Virus record (IMG/VR): IMGVR_UViG_3300029787_000002
Location: 1 to 64,000 of that record
From: a virus
Direction: 5' to 3' (one strand)
DNA length: 64,000 bases
Positions within the stretch are counted from its first letter, which is position 1, and the number at the start of each line of letters is the position of its first letter. Made by a program: the position numbers and the translations under genes. Below are positions 1-10,771 of this stretch, piece after piece. Below the pieces are notes generated by a model. That model worked only from the letters and a program-made list of their open reading frames with translations. It made no database searches and was not told the origin of the DNA.

Positions 1-1479
1 ATATCACAGGGTGCTATTACAGGTATTAATATTACCGACCCAGGTGAAGGATATACTTCTGTACCAAATATTATCTTCACTAAACTTGTAAATCTTAAGC
101 GTAAGACTAGAGCAAGACAAGCATTTAACTCTAGTGCAATTTACCTTACTGGTCTTATCAAAGATGTTACTGCAAATGATACAAACATATATGTTGACTC
201 AACAGATGCATATCCTGGATCTGGTCAAATCATTGTCAACAAAGAGACTATTGCATATACTAGTAAAACTGCAGGTAGATTTACTGGTCTAACTCGTGGT
301 GTAAACTTCAACTACGATCAGAGAGTTGTATTAGATACTATTCAGAACTTACCTAATGGAACTTCTAACTATAAGTTCAACGTTGGTGATAGAGTTATAC
401 GTCGTGTTGAGAATGCTAATAATAAAATTGCAAAAGTATATGATTTCGACGCTGCTACTAGAGAACTTCTAGTTACATTTGAAGTTGATGAACTAGCATT
501 TATTGATGGTGGTAGACCTTCGACTGAGGATGCTATTGTACAGTTTGATGCAGGTGTTGCAGCATCTTCTGGTGCAGGTATTTTACCACACGTCGTTATT
601 GATTCTGTAGGAAATAGTATTCCTACATTTACAGTTCCTCTCGGAACATTAACTGATAAAGACTTCCAAGATGATGATGAGAATGCAGGAGCAGGTGATG
701 GTATTCCTGACCTGGTGAATACTTCTACTGACTATGCTAATCAAATTAGTCTTGATGGTGGTATATTCAGTTCACTTTATGGTATTGAGGAGACTCAAGG
801 TGGTACTAACACAACTCTATTCCAAGTTGGTGACAGTATTAAGGATGCTGACATTCCATTCAAGTACGCAACTGTCGTTGAGGCAGGTGGACTTGCTGAC
901 GGTGTAGCACACCCTTCTGTCCTAAATATCACATTAGATGTTGCAAGTGGTAATGCACAAAACTTCCAGACTAATGAAGTTGTAACTGGTGCTATTTCTG
1001 GCGTTAGAGCAACTGTTGTTTCTTGGAATTCTACAACTGGAGTTTTACAAGTCAACAATGTTATACCCTTTAATACTGGAAATGTTAACATCGGTATCGC
1101 AGGATTACTTTATGAGTTCTCTCAAAATAGCAGTATAGTTGACTTTATCATTGCAAATCCTGGAACTAACTATACTGGAGTGCCAACAATAGCAATCGAG
1201 AACACAGGTGATATACAGGCAACTGGTACTGTAGTTATGACGACTGCAGCAGACCAAGTTGCATCTATTACTATCAGTAATGGAGGGTATGGAATCCCTC
1301 AAACTGTAGATGGCACCTACAATCTACACCCAACAGTCACATTCTCAAATGCGAGTGGTGACACTACAGGAGCGAACGCTGCAGCACAAGCAGTATTAGG
1401 TGGTGAAGTTCTTAATGGTAATGGCGGTGCCTCTTATAGAATTAAGAGTATCGATTATCTTACAACTGTTCGCTCGTAA
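1..1479 (+). CDS. Virion structural protein, C-terminal part (baseplate wedge gp7-like by position)
   Basis: The frame is open from the first base to the TAA at 1477-1479, so this is the C-terminal 492 residues of a larger protein. It lies directly upstream of gp8, where T4 has gene 7; that position, not detected similarity, suggests a baseplate wedge role. Visible modules: around 139-345 a beta-rich unit ending in a 'FTGLTRGV' motif that recurs in gp15 and the DUF4815-type protein, then around 964-1110 a 'TNEVVTGAISGVRATVV' unit that recurs in gp8, gp14 and others, then GTNYTGVPTI-type glycine repeats. Composition (Gly, Thr, Ser, Val rich) fits a tail or baseplate protein. Function beyond virion structure is not established. 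Confidence 0.75.
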   Translation: MSQGAITGINITDPGEGYTSVPNIIFTKLVNLKRKTRARQAFNSSAIYLTGLIKDVTANDTNIYVDSTDAYPGSGQIIVNKETIAYTSKTAGRFTGLTRGVNFNYDQRVVLDTIQNLPNGTSNYKFNVGDRVIRRVENANNKIAKVYDFDAATRELLVTFEVDELAFIDGGRPSTEDAIVQFDAGVAASSGAGILPHVVIDSVGNSIPTFTVPLGTLTDKDFQDDDENAGAGDGIPDLVNTSTDYANQISLDGGIFSSLYGIEETQGGTNTTLFQVGDSIKDADIPFKYATVVEAGGLADGVAHPSVLNITLDVASGNAQNFQTNEVVTGAISGVRATVVSWNSTTGVLQVNNVIPFNTGNVNIGIAGLLYEFSQNSSIVDFIIANPGTNYTGVPTIAIENTGDIQATGTVVMTTAADQVASITISNGGYGIPQTVDGTYNLHPTVTFSNASGDTTGANAAAQAVLGGEVLNGNGGASYRIKSIDYLTTVRS

Positions 1480-1483
1480 CTAC

Positions 1484-1491
1484 GATAAATA
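1484..1491 (+). promoter_or_regulatory. T4-type late promoter GATAAATA upstream of gp8
   Basis: The octamer GATAAATA lies in the short gap before gp8, 26 bases upstream of its ATG. It matches the NATAAATA late promoter recognised by the gp55 sigma factor in T4-like cyanophages. Activity is inferred from motif and position. Confidence 0.6.
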
Positions 1492-1517
1492 AACAAGAGG
1501 ACAAATAGTATCCGCAA

Positions 1518-3050
1518 ATGGCAGCCCTATTAACTGATCAGTTTAGAATATTTTCTGCGAAAAAGTTCATCAAGGCACTTGAAGGTCCCGACGCGACTCA
1601 AAGTGACGATGTAGCAGGTACGACGAGAGATCGTTTGTATCTGTTTATTGGAAGACCGCAACCCTGGGATAATGAGAACTCACCGCCTCAGGCAGTGGAC
1701 TCTTTCTCAGAGTTTTCTGGTTCTTATGACGACATGGTATCAATGAAACGTGTCCTCGCTTCAGATACCGTTCAAGTTTGTCGTAGAATCGACTGGGTTT
1801 CTCCAGAACAAACTACTGGTGGATTGGGTTTTACTTATGACATGTATCGTCATGACTATTCCCCAAGTAAGACTGCTGCTTCAGGTGCTACTAAACTCTA
1901 TGATTCTGATTTTTACGTTGTAAACTCTCAGTATCAAGTATACAAGTGTATCTACAATGGTACATCACCCTCTGATCCAAATGGCAAACCTTCTACTGTC
2001 GAGCCTACTGGGACTAGCACTAGCATCATCACTACTGGCGACGGGTATCGTTGGAAGTATATGTACACTATTCCAGTTGCAAGCGTACTTAAGTTTTTCT
2101 CAAACGACTACATGCCCGTCTTCACCAACGCAGCGGTTCAAACCAATGCAGTCGCAGGTGAAGTCGATACTGTTGTTATCAACGCTGCAGGGTCTGGTTA
2201 CAACAATGGTACTTACGACAACGTAGCGATCAACGGTGACGGAACTGGTGGTCGTGTTTCAATCGTTGTTGACGGTGGTAAAGTTATCTCTGCTACTGTT
2301 ACATCTGGTGGTACTGGATATACATTCGGTAAAATCAGTATTGATAATATCACTGGTATCGGTACTGGTACTGGTGGACAGGTTGACGTTATCTTGCCTC
2401 CTCCTGGTGGGCATGGTGATACTGCTGTTACTGAAATCGGTGCCTTTAGGGTAATGATTAATGCCAAACTCTCATATGATGAGGGTGCGGGTGACTTCCC
2501 TGTCGATAACGACTATCGTCGTATCGGTTTGATTACAAACCCACTTAAATATGGTACATCTGAACTTATCTCTGACTTGACGATCTCTGCTGCTAAAGCA
2601 GTTATCTTCTCTCCTACATTCCAAGGTAACTATGTTCCTGATGAAATTGTTACACAAACACGAGTTGTTGGTGGAACCAACGTTACTGCTCGTGGTAGAG
2701 TAATTTCTTGGAATCCCACAACTAAACTTCTGAAGTATTATCAGAACGCAGTTGATGGTATCTTCCCAGAAGTTACAGGTACACAGAATGAGTTTGACGG
2801 TTCTAACGTTATCAGTGGTGCAACCTCTGGTGCTGCAGGACAACCCGACGTCAATTTCCCTGCTGTTCCAAACTCATCTTCTAGAACTATCAACAATACA
2901 GAATATGATCTGGGTATGAAGTTCAACAACGGTTATGCAAAACCCGAAGTTGCTTCAAACACTGGTCAGGTTGTGTACATAGATAATAGGAGATCAATCA
3001 GTCGTGCTAACGACCAAGTAGAAGACATCAAAATCGTAATCGAGTTCTAA
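1518..3050 (+). CDS. 8: Baseplate wedge subunit gp8
   Basis: Part of the T4-type baseplate wedge. It shares with T4 gp8 the N-terminal block (FRIFSAKKF, then LYLFIGRPQPW), the GDGYRWKYMYTIP block near residue 175, RIGLITNPL near residue 336 and the terminal YIDNRRSISRANDQVEDIKI block. At 510 residues it is much longer than T4 gp8 (334). The extra length includes a glycine-rich segment of GSGYNNGTY and GGTGYTFGK units (about residues 205-300) and a 'VISWNPTTKLLKYY' beta module near 385-440. The stop codon overlaps the ATG of the next gene (TAATG), so the two are probably translationally coupled. A late promoter precedes it. Confidence 0.93.
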   Translation: MAALLTDQFRIFSAKKFIKALEGPDATQSDDVAGTTRDRLYLFIGRPQPWDNENSPPQAVDSFSEFSGSYDDMVSMKRVLASDTVQVCRRIDWVSPEQTTGGLGFTYDMYRHDYSPSKTAASGATKLYDSDFYVVNSQYQVYKCIYNGTSPSDPNGKPSTVEPTGTSTSIITTGDGYRWKYMYTIPVASVLKFFSNDYMPVFTNAAVQTNAVAGEVDTVVINAAGSGYNNGTYDNVAINGDGTGGRVSIVVDGGKVISATVTSGGTGYTFGKISIDNITGIGTGTGGQVDVILPPPGGHGDTAVTEIGAFRVMINAKLSYDEGAGDFPVDNDYRRIGLITNPLKYGTSELISDLTISAAKAVIFSPTFQGNYVPDEIVTQTRVVGGTNVTARGRVISWNPTTKLLKYYQNAVDGIFPEVTGTQNEFDGSNVISGATSGAAGQPDVNFPAVPNSSSRTINNTEYDLGMKFNNGYAKPEVASNTGQVVYIDNRRSISRANDQVEDIKIVIEF

Positions 3051-6000
3051 TGGCACAAAACACCAATCTAAACGTCACTCCATACTACGACGATTTCGAT
3101 AAGAGTAAGAACTTTTATCGAGTGCTATTTCGTCCTGGGTTCCCTATCCAAGCACGAGAACTTACTACCATGCAGAGTATTCTGCAGAATCAGGTAGAGA
3201 ACGTCGGATCGCATCTATTTAAAGATGGATCGATGGTCATTCCTGGTCAAGTAGGTTATGATCTAAATGTCGAAGCTATCCAGTTACAAGAATCATTCTT
3301 GGGTGCTGATGTCGAAAACTATCGTACTCAGTTGAATGGCAAGATCATCTCTGGTCTTACATCTGGTGTAAAAGCAAAAGTATTATTTAGTATTTCTGCT
3401 TCAGATTCCACAAAAGGATATATCACACTCTACGTTAAGTATATCGAATCTGGTGGCACACAGAATACACAACAAACATTCTCAAATAACGAGCAGTTAG
3501 TTACTGACACTGAGATCACTTTCGGTACAACTTTGATTGAAGTTGGATCGCCATTTGCTCAGTTGTTACCTACTGCTGCACTACAGAAAGGTTCCGTAGC
3601 ATATATTCAAGAAGGTGTTTACTTCATCAGAGGATTCTTCGTTGATGTAGCATACCAGTACTTACTATTAGATCAGTATGGAAGTAACCCCTCCTATCGT
3701 ATCGGACTTGATATTCAAGAATCCATTATTACTCCAGAGGATGACCTTAGTCTCAATGATAACGCTGCTGGAACAAGTAACTATGCTGCTCCTGGTTCTC
3801 ATAGATTTAGAATCTCTACAAGATTAGTTAAGAAACTACTCACAGACGATGCTGATAAGGACTTCCTAGAACTATTAAGAATCAACAATAGTAAAGTTGA
3901 AAAACTTGTTGATAGAAGTGCATATGATGAACTAGAAAGATCCATGGCAACCAGAACTTTTGAAGAGTCTGGTGACTATGTTGTTAAAGATTTTAAAATC
4001 ACTGCTAGAGAAAACCTTGATGATGGTTTTAACAACGGTGTATATGAAACAGGTTCTACAACTGCTCAGGGTAATACCACTGCAGAAAGAATGTATGCTG
4101 TTGAGTTCGGACCTGGAACTGCATATGTTAGAGGATATAGAGTTAAGACTCTATCACCAACCTATGTTGACTTAGATAAACCCAGAGATACTGCAGCATC
4201 ACAGAATACTATTATCCCATTTGAGATGGGTAATAACATTATTGTGAATAATGTTTATGGTTTCCCTAACTCCACAGGTTCATCTCTTGGTAATGCATAT
4301 CAAACTATTGAATTAAGAGATACTTTCTCTTCAACTCCTGGAAACGGTGCAGGTCAAATTATTGGTTTTGCAAGACTTGCTTGTATGGAGCATACCTCTG
4401 ATGGTGATGACACTACTTTCGGTAATGCTGATGACACTTACAACGTCAACATCTTTGATGTTCAGATGTTTAATGTTCTTGAGTTAGCATCTGCTGTAAC
4501 TATTCAAGCAGGTTCTGTACTGATCGGTGCAACCTCTGGTGCAAGAGCATATCTTGTAGATGGTGTTTCTGCTACAGATCATATTAGTTGCTATCAAGTT
4601 GAGGGTGCTTTCACTGTTGGTGAAATGATCGTAGTTGATGGTTTAAACGTTGATACTGTTGAAGTTTCTCATACTTATGCATTCTCTGATACTAGACAGA
4701 TTGTATCTAGAGATGAAAGTACAAATGCTGTAGAGTTTACTTCAGATATTATCTTAGATGATCTTCAGGTTGTTCAAGGTACTACATTCACTTATGATGC
4801 TACAGGTTCTGCTGAAAAAATCACTGGTCAATCTTCTAACTTTGCGTTAGATCTTAAACCTGGTGACAGAATCTTCTTTAATGGAACTCAGTATGTTGAT
4901 GTTGATAAGATCAACCCAACCTCATTAACTGGTTCTCAAATTTCAACTATCTTTGACTATCAAGCACAGACAGTTAATGTAACTCCTGGACCTGGTGGTG
5001 CTGCTCCTTCTGCAGGAACTTACTCTGCCTTACTCAGACAACGTTCTAGGTTGAACAATGTTCAGAATGCAGATCTCTTAAGTGAGATGCCTAAGAAGTA
5101 CATCAAGAGTATTTCTGATGAATCAATGATTGTCAGAAGAACTTTCGATGCTCAAACAGTTGCTTCTAACTCTATCTCCATTACTCTTCCTGAGAATGAA
5201 CAGTTCCAAGCAATCTCCGATGCCAATTATACCCTTACTGTACTTGCAGGTACAAACAGCACTCACCCTGTCGGTGATCAAATCACTATCAACACTGTCA
5301 GTTCTGGTACTATTGGTTATACCACGTTCACCTCTTCTGATAGAACAACTATTCAGATTGATAACTTAACTAACATTACTTCGATTAAAGTTACTGCAAC
5401 TATCTCGAAGAACGTTACTCAAAGAAAAACAAAATCTGGTCAGCAGATGTTTGTTATTAAAACCATTAAGACAATTGAAAATCTTGACAAGCAAAATTAT
5501 AATCTAACTTATTCAAACCTTTACGGTACTAGAATTCAAGATAGGGATCTTTCTCTTGGTCTTGTAGATGCTTACAGATTACATGCTGTATATGAATCTA
5601 ACGATGACAATGATCCTGTTCTTCCTTCTGTAACTCTGGTTGAACCAACTTTCTTTGCTACAGGAACTATCGTTACTGGTAGAACTTCTAAAGCAAGAGC
5701 AAAGGTAGTTGCATTTAGTTCTGGAACTCTAAAACTAAGTCTTGTTTATCTCAGCGGTCAATTACAGTCGGGTGAAACCATTGATGGTTTTGACAGTGCA
5801 GGTACTGCTATTAATGCGATTATCAATGATAGTGTTGGATCTGTTATTGAAGGATCAAAAGTTATCACTGATAATTACTTCTTAGAAGTAGCACAAACTG
5901 GTTTCATCTATGATGTTTCTAGAGTTACTCGTAAGAAAGGTGTTGCAACTCCAATCAGAAAACTTCTGATGGTTATTGACTACTATACACATTCTGCAAC

Positions 6001-9000
6001 TGGTGATTACTTCGGTGGTCAATCATATCTTGACACAACATATGGTGATATTCCATTCTTTGAGACTAGGTTCCTCTCAGATTACTTAGACTTTAGACCA
6101 GGATGTAAGAATCTTTACAGTGGTACTGGTACAGTTGCATCTCCTGCCTTTGTTAACTGCTCAACATTTGACTTTAAGTCAAGAGTGTTTAATGTATCTG
6201 GATCTCCGAATGCTACTATCTTCGACGTTCCTAAAATTAACAGCGACTTCCGTGCAGACTTTGACTGGTATCTACCTAGAATTGATAAAGCATTCTTAAC
6301 ACCTGCAGGTGAGTTCCAAGTTATTAAAGGTAAGTCTTCTGAGTTACCTCAAGAACCTGATAATCTGAAGGATGGTATGCTATTAGCAACCATCTCTCAT
6401 AAACCATACGGTTTTGATCCTGAGTCTGACATTGTTATCACTAGATCGGATAACAGACGTTATACCATGCGTGACATCGGTGGTATTGAACGTAGATTAG
6501 ATCAAGTTGAATACTATACTTCACTCAACATGCTTGAGTCTGATACTTTCAACACTAAGATTATTGACTCTGATGGTAAAGATAGACTTAAGAATGGATT
6601 TATTGTAGACGATTTCTCAGATCATAGTAAGTCTGAAACTTCTCATGAAGATTTCAATGCTGCATTAGACTTTGCAGGTGGTCAGTGCCATCCTTCACAC
6701 TATACAACTAACATTCCTTTACAGGTTAATACAACCTTATCTCAAAACTATCAGCAGACTGGACCGATTATCACTCGACCATATAGTGAGTTGACAATCA
6801 TTAATCAACCATATGCTTCTAGAGTTGAGAACATCAACCCATTCAACGTATTCACTTACATTGGACGTATTGATTTAACTCCTGCATCTGACGACTGGTT
6901 AGATACACAAAGATTGCCAGCAAGAGTCACTCAAATTGAAGGTGATTTTGAATCTGTATCATCTGAAATGAGAGTTGACCAAAATGGTTTTGCTCCTATT
7001 CAGTGGAACGCATGGAGAGATCAGTGGACTACAAATAGAACTATTGGATCTAGAGTTACTAGAAACTCCTTCTGGTTAGAGATGGACGTTGGTAGATCTC
7101 CTAGACCTGATGTATGGGCTGGTCGTGGTATGCGTCGTATTAATAGAACGACATCTTTCCTTGCCACTACTAGACAAACTAGATCTGGTATTAGATCCAG
7201 AGTTATTCCTAGAATTGACAGACAATCTCTTGGTGATAGCGTCATTTCTTCTACTTCTATTCCTTGGATTAGATCCAGAAACGTTAAGGTTAACGTTGAA
7301 AGACTGAAACCCAGAACTCGTTTCTATTCATTCTTCGATGGTAAGAAGGTATCTGATTACTTCACTCCTAAGTTGATTGAACTTATTAAGAACCCTTCTA
7401 CTGATGCTCGTACAAACTCTACACCTTTCATTCCTGGTGAGACTGTAAGAGGACAAAGTAGTGGTTGTGTTTTAAAAGTTGCAAACCCTGATGATCTATA
7501 TGTAAACAACCCATATGATGATACTGCGATGGCAACATCATATGCTTCTACTACTGCATACTTGAACATTGATACTGATGCACTAGCATCTAACGCTGTT
7601 GGTGAGTTCTATGGTAATGTGCAAGTTGGTGAAGTATTAGTTGCTAACTCTGGTGCTAGAGCAATTGTTAAAGATCGTCGTCTTGTTTCAGACCGTTTTG
7701 GTAAGTTCCAAGCATCATTCTTTATTCCACCTCCATCTTTAGATACTAATCCACGTTGGGCAACTGGTACAAGATCCATTAGACTTTCTACTTCTGATAC
7801 TGATTCACGTCTTGCAGGTGCAGTTGCATCTTCTGCTGAAGCAGAATACGAAGCAAGTGGTACATTGAACAGAGTTCGTGAGAACGTTCTTGCTGTTAGA
7901 AATGCTGAAGTTGTTCGTGACACTGTTAACCAGACTAGAAACTTCAATACAATCAGAACTGAGACTAGGCAGATTGGTTGGTATGACCCTCTTGCTCAGT
8001 CATTTATTTCTGATGAAGAAGGTGGTGTGTTTATTACATCTGTCGAAGTATACTTCTTTAAGAAAGACACAAATATTCCTGTATCCATGCAGATTAGAAC
8101 CATGGAAAATGGATACCCTACCACAAGTATCCTACCTTTCTCTGACGTAACCTTAGAACCAAGTGTTGTTCAGTTATCTGAAACTGCTGCTGTTGCAACT
8201 AAGTTTACCTTTAAGGCACCTGTCTATATTCCACAGTCGATCGAACATTGTTTCGTTCTTCTTTCTGACTCTAACGAGTATCAGATCTGGATCTCTAGAA
8301 TGGGTGAGATTGATATTACTGGTGACAGAACTATTTCTGAGCAACCATATGCAGGTGTGCTGTTCAAATCACAGAACGCATCTACATGGACTGCTGACCA
8401 GTATGAAGACTTGAAGTTCAAAGTCAATAGAGCAGAGTTTGATACTACTTCATTATCTACTGTTACTCTTAATAATGCTCCTCTTGATATTGGTAACGGT
8501 GGTAAGTTAAGGTTACAACCAGATCCAATCCAGACATTCATTCCTGAGATTGATCTTGTTCTTAACTCTACTTCACTTCCATATACTATTGGTGCTAGAA
8601 TCTATCAGAAGACTACACTTGCTCAAGGTACTATTGCCAAGAGAACTGTAACATCTGGTGGAGTTGTCTTGACAATCAAAGACATCACAGGAACGTTTGC
8701 TGCAGGATCTAACACTGGTGGTGTTATTACAAACAGAATCGTATCTTCTAAAACAACAGCAACTCTCATAGTTACTGGTGCATCTGGTGACTTTACTGTT
8801 GGTGAGACAATTACAGGTAACTCTGCTACTGCTCCTACTGCTGAAGTTGTAACTTGGACTACAGGTACAAACACTCTTGAATTGAAGTTTATTTCCACAG
8901 ACTTTATTACTTCACCTGCTGAAACTATCACTGGTGGAACATCTACTGTTACTGCAACTGTTTCATCCGTAACTTATTCTGGTGACTCTGTTGAAGCATC

Positions 9001-10279
9001 AGCAATTAGTGACGCTTATCCTACTGCAACTCCAACGTACTCTACTTCCCAAAGAAAAGTTCGTATTGCACATAGCAATCACTCCATGTATTCTGCATCA
9101 AATAACGTTATCATTTCTGATGTTAAATCAGAAGTGTCTCCTACTTACTTGACTGCTGCTATCTCAGCAACTGATACATCTCTGAATGTTAATGATGCTT
9201 CTGCATTCCATACAGTCATTAATGGTGCAAATGTCGGTAGTACTAATAAAGGATATGTAAGAATCATTAGTAATGCAGGAACTGAGGTTGTTTCATACAC
9301 TGGTATCTCAAGTGACTTCCAAACAATCACTGTAAGTGAAAGAGGACTTGATGGTACAACTGCAGTATCTCACATTGATGAGTCTGTAGTTGAGTGTTAT
9401 AACCTTGATGGTATTCCTCTGATTGAAATCAATAAGACTCATCAGGGTATTCTTAATCCAACTCTTGATACTTACGAGATCTCCACAAGTTCTATTGCTA
9501 GACTTGGTATTAGATCTGGTGGTCCACTTGCGATTGCTACACAGAACGTTCAGTATGACATCTTGGTTCCACAAGTTGAGAGAATGTTATTACCTGAAAC
9601 AGGAATTACTGCAAGAATTAATGGCATTAGTGGTACATCTATCAATGATGGTACTACTAGATTACAAGAATCGTTCTCTAATGATGGCGTATTCTCTGAT
9701 ATCATCTTGAGTGAGGATAATACATTAGGTTCTCCTCAACTTATATGTTCTGCTATTAACGAATCTAGTGAACTTGCAGGTGCTAAGTCATTCAGATTGG
9801 ATCTGACAATGACTAGTGGTAAGTCAAATGTATCGCCTTTAATTGATACAGACAGAATGTCAATGACTACTGTTATGAACAGGATTAATAATCCTGCTAA
9901 TCCTAACACTGCTAAGTTAAGTGTTGGTGATTCACATGATGCAGTATACATTACTCGTGCTGCTGACCTTATTAATCCATCAGGTGCAATCAAGGTTCTG
10001 TTCACAGGTTATCGCCCTGCAAACACTTTCATAAAGGTGCTATATAGAGTACGTCCAACTGGTTCTACCGATCACATCACGACATTTGGTTTCGAGTTCT
10101 TCCCTGATGCACAGGCACAAATTCCTGCTACTACAGAGAAAACTATCTTTAAAGAGTACGAATACGAAGTGTCTGGTTTAGCATTTGATCAATATCAAAT
10201 CAAGATTGTGTTCACATCACCGAATCAGTCTTTAACTCCTGTTATCCAAGACTTCCGAGCAATTTCTCTCGCTGTATAA
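3050..10279 (+). CDS. Giant virion structural protein, DUF4815-type
   Basis: A 2409-residue baseplate/tail protein conserved in T4-like cyanophages. The N-terminus (YYDDFDKSKNFYRVLFRPGFP, then QARELTTMQSILQNQVENVG) is what I recognise as the DUF4815 domain. The middle (about residues 1000-1500) carries the conserved core with RRLDQVEYYTSLNMLE and WGRG-type patches. Dispersed 'GETITG.TSG..A.V' beta modules occur near 3340-3460, 4497-4640, 5650-5795, 7425-7640 and 8790-8960, and a 'DTSLNVNDASAFH ... VSERGLDGTTAVSH' module near 9150-9370. It follows gp8 with a TAATG overlap, in the position of the T4 gene 9-12 fibre/baseplate cluster. Its exact role (fibre connector or gp10-like) is not shown. 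Confidence 0.85.
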   Translation: MAQNTNLNVTPYYDDFDKSKNFYRVLFRPGFPIQARELTTMQSILQNQVENVGSHLFKDGSMVIPGQVGYDLNVEAIQLQESFLGADVENYRTQLNGKIISGLTSGVKAKVLFSISASDSTKGYITLYVKYIESGGTQNTQQTFSNNEQLVTDTEITFGTTLIEVGSPFAQLLPTAALQKGSVAYIQEGVYFIRGFFVDVAYQYLLLDQYGSNPSYRIGLDIQESIITPEDDLSLNDNAAGTSNYAAPGSHRFRISTRLVKKLLTDDADKDFLELLRINNSKVEKLVDRSAYDELERSMATRTFEESGDYVVKDFKITARENLDDGFNNGVYETGSTTAQGNTTAERMYAVEFGPGTAYVRGYRVKTLSPTYVDLDKPRDTAASQNTIIPFEMGNNIIVNNVYGFPNSTGSSLGNAYQTIELRDTFSSTPGNGAGQIIGFARLACMEHTSDGDDTTFGNADDTYNVNIFDVQMFNVLELASAVTIQAGSVLIGATSGARAYLVDGVSATDHISCYQVEGAFTVGEMIVVDGLNVDTVEVSHTYAFSDTRQIVSRDESTNAVEFTSDIILDDLQVVQGTTFTYDATGSAEKITGQSSNFALDLKPGDRIFFNGTQYVDVDKINPTSLTGSQISTIFDYQAQTVNVTPGPGGAAPSAGTYSALLRQRSRLNNVQNADLLSEMPKKYIKSISDESMIVRRTFDAQTVASNSISITLPENEQFQAISDANYTLTVLAGTNSTHPVGDQITINTVSSGTIGYTTFTSSDRTTIQIDNLTNITSIKVTATISKNVTQRKTKSGQQMFVIKTIKTIENLDKQNYNLTYSNLYGTRIQDRDLSLGLVDAYRLHAVYESNDDNDPVLPSVTLVEPTFFATGTIVTGRTSKARAKVVAFSSGTLKLSLVYLSGQLQSGETIDGFDSAGTAINAIINDSVGSVIEGSKVITDNYFLEVAQTGFIYDVSRVTRKKGVATPIRKLLMVIDYYTHSATGDYFGGQSYLDTTYGDIPFFETRFLSDYLDFRPGCKNLYSGTGTVASPAFVNCSTFDFKSRVFNVSGSPNATIFDVPKINSDFRADFDWYLPRIDKAFLTPAGEFQVIKGKSSELPQEPDNLKDGMLLATISHKPYGFDPESDIVITRSDNRRYTMRDIGGIERRLDQVEYYTSLNMLESDTFNTKIIDSDGKDRLKNGFIVDDFSDHSKSETSHEDFNAALDFAGGQCHPSHYTTNIPLQVNTTLSQNYQQTGPIITRPYSELTIINQPYASRVENINPFNVFTYIGRIDLTPASDDWLDTQRLPARVTQIEGDFESVSSEMRVDQNGFAPIQWNAWRDQWTTNRTIGSRVTRNSFWLEMDVGRSPRPDVWAGRGMRRINRTTSFLATTRQTRSGIRSRVIPRIDRQSLGDSVISSTSIPWIRSRNVKVNVERLKPRTRFYSFFDGKKVSDYFTPKLIELIKNPSTDARTNSTPFIPGETVRGQSSGCVLKVANPDDLYVNNPYDDTAMATSYASTTAYLNIDTDALASNAVGEFYGNVQVGEVLVANSGARAIVKDRRLVSDRFGKFQASFFIPPPSLDTNPRWATGTRSIRLSTSDTDSRLAGAVASSAEAEYEASGTLNRVRENVLAVRNAEVVRDTVNQTRNFNTIRTETRQIGWYDPLAQSFISDEEGGVFITSVEVYFFKKDTNIPVSMQIRTMENGYPTTSILPFSDVTLEPSVVQLSETAAVATKFTFKAPVYIPQSIEHCFVLLSDSNEYQIWISRMGEIDITGDRTISEQPYAGVLFKSQNASTWTADQYEDLKFKVNRAEFDTTSLSTVTLNNAPLDIGNGGKLRLQPDPIQTFIPEIDLVLNSTSLPYTIGARIYQKTTLAQGTIAKRTVTSGGVVLTIKDITGTFAAGSNTGGVITNRIVSSKTTATLIVTGASGDFTVGETITGNSATAPTAEVVTWTTGTNTLELKFISTDFITSPAETITGGTSTVTATVSSVTYSGDSVEASAISDAYPTATPTYSTSQRKVRIAHSNHSMYSASNNVIISDVKSEVSPTYLTAAISATDTSLNVNDASAFHTVINGANVGSTNKGYVRIISNAGTEVVSYTGISSDFQTITVSERGLDGTTAVSHIDESVVECYNLDGIPLIEINKTHQGILNPTLDTYEISTSSIARLGIRSGGPLAIATQNVQYDILVPQVERMLLPETGITARINGISGTSINDGTTRLQESFSNDGVFSDIILSEDNTLGSPQLICSAINESSELAGAKSFRLDLTMTSGKSNVSPLIDTDRMSMTTVMNRINNPANPNTAKLSVGDSHDAVYITRAADLINPSGAIKVLFTGYRPANTFIKVLYRVRPTGSTDHITTFGFEFFPDAQAQIPATTEKTIFKEYEYEVSGLAFDQYQIKIVFTSPNQSLTPVIQDFRAISLAV

Positions 10280-10503
10280 TGTATCAACCTGTAAAAGGAC
10301 ATGATAATTGGTTTAGGGACTCCTCATCGGGGTTCTTTAACTGTGCTGATGAAGATACTTACACAAAGTATATGAAGGCATATGCAGCAGAGGCGAAAAC
10401 GAAAGCGGATTTTAACACTTTACAAAATGAAGTTTCTGAGTTAAAATCGGATATGAGTGAGATTAAATCACTTCTACTAACGTTAGTCCAAAAATCTGAT
10501 TAA
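10279..10503 (+). CDS. Small conserved-looking protein, unknown function
   Basis: A 74-residue ORF starting in a TAATG overlap with the giant structural gene. The N-terminal half contains HDNWFRDSSSGFFNCADEDTY. The C-terminal half is a predicted coiled coil (heptad-like LQNEVSELKSDMSEIKSLLLTL). The tight overlap and late-gene setting suggest a small virion or assembly protein. I do not recognise a family. Confidence 0.7.
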   Translation: MYQPVKGHDNWFRDSSSGFFNCADEDTYTKYMKAYAAEAKTKADFNTLQNEVSELKSDMSEIKSLLLTLVQKSD

Positions 10504-10506
10504 ATT

Positions 10507-10737
10507 ATGACAACATCAGCACCTGTTGAAAAGGTTTCTCAAGACGAGATGCTTAAACAGTTCAAAGAACAATACGCAGGATTTATTAAAGAGAACCAAG
10601 AACTCTCTGCAAAAATCAAACAGAATGAAGTCCAAGCACTGAAACTTCAGGGGGCAATCGAGACCCTTGAATACTACAGTGTAGGAGACGAACCTGAAAC
10701 AATGTCACATCCTCCTGACCCAGAAACGGAAGAATAA
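10507..10737 (+). CDS. Small coiled-coil protein, unknown function
   Basis: A 76-residue acidic protein starting 3 bases after the previous stop. Residues 10-60 form a likely coiled coil (EMLKQFKEQYAGFIKENQEL, then ALKLQGAIETLEYY), followed by an acidic, proline-containing tail. It is the last gene before a strong terminator, so it closes the gp8 transcription unit. This Gln/Glu-rich pattern is common in small accessory proteins of cyanophage tail operons. No specific function can be assigned. Confidence 0.7.
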   Translation: MTTSAPVEKVSQDEMLKQFKEQYAGFIKENQELSAKIKQNEVQALKLQGAIETLEYYSVGDEPETMSHPPDPETEE

Positions 10738-10743
10738 TGACAG

Positions 10744-10766
10744 GGGGTTCATAGGAACCCCTTTTT
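10744..10766 (+). terminator. Rho-independent terminator after the gp8 operon
   Basis: Perfect 7-bp stem GGGGTTC (10744-10750) and GAACCCC (10755-10761), loop ATAG, followed by five T. It sits 7 bases after the last stop and 6 bases before the late promoter of the tail fibre gene. Confidence 0.85.
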
Positions 10767-10771
10767 ACTAG

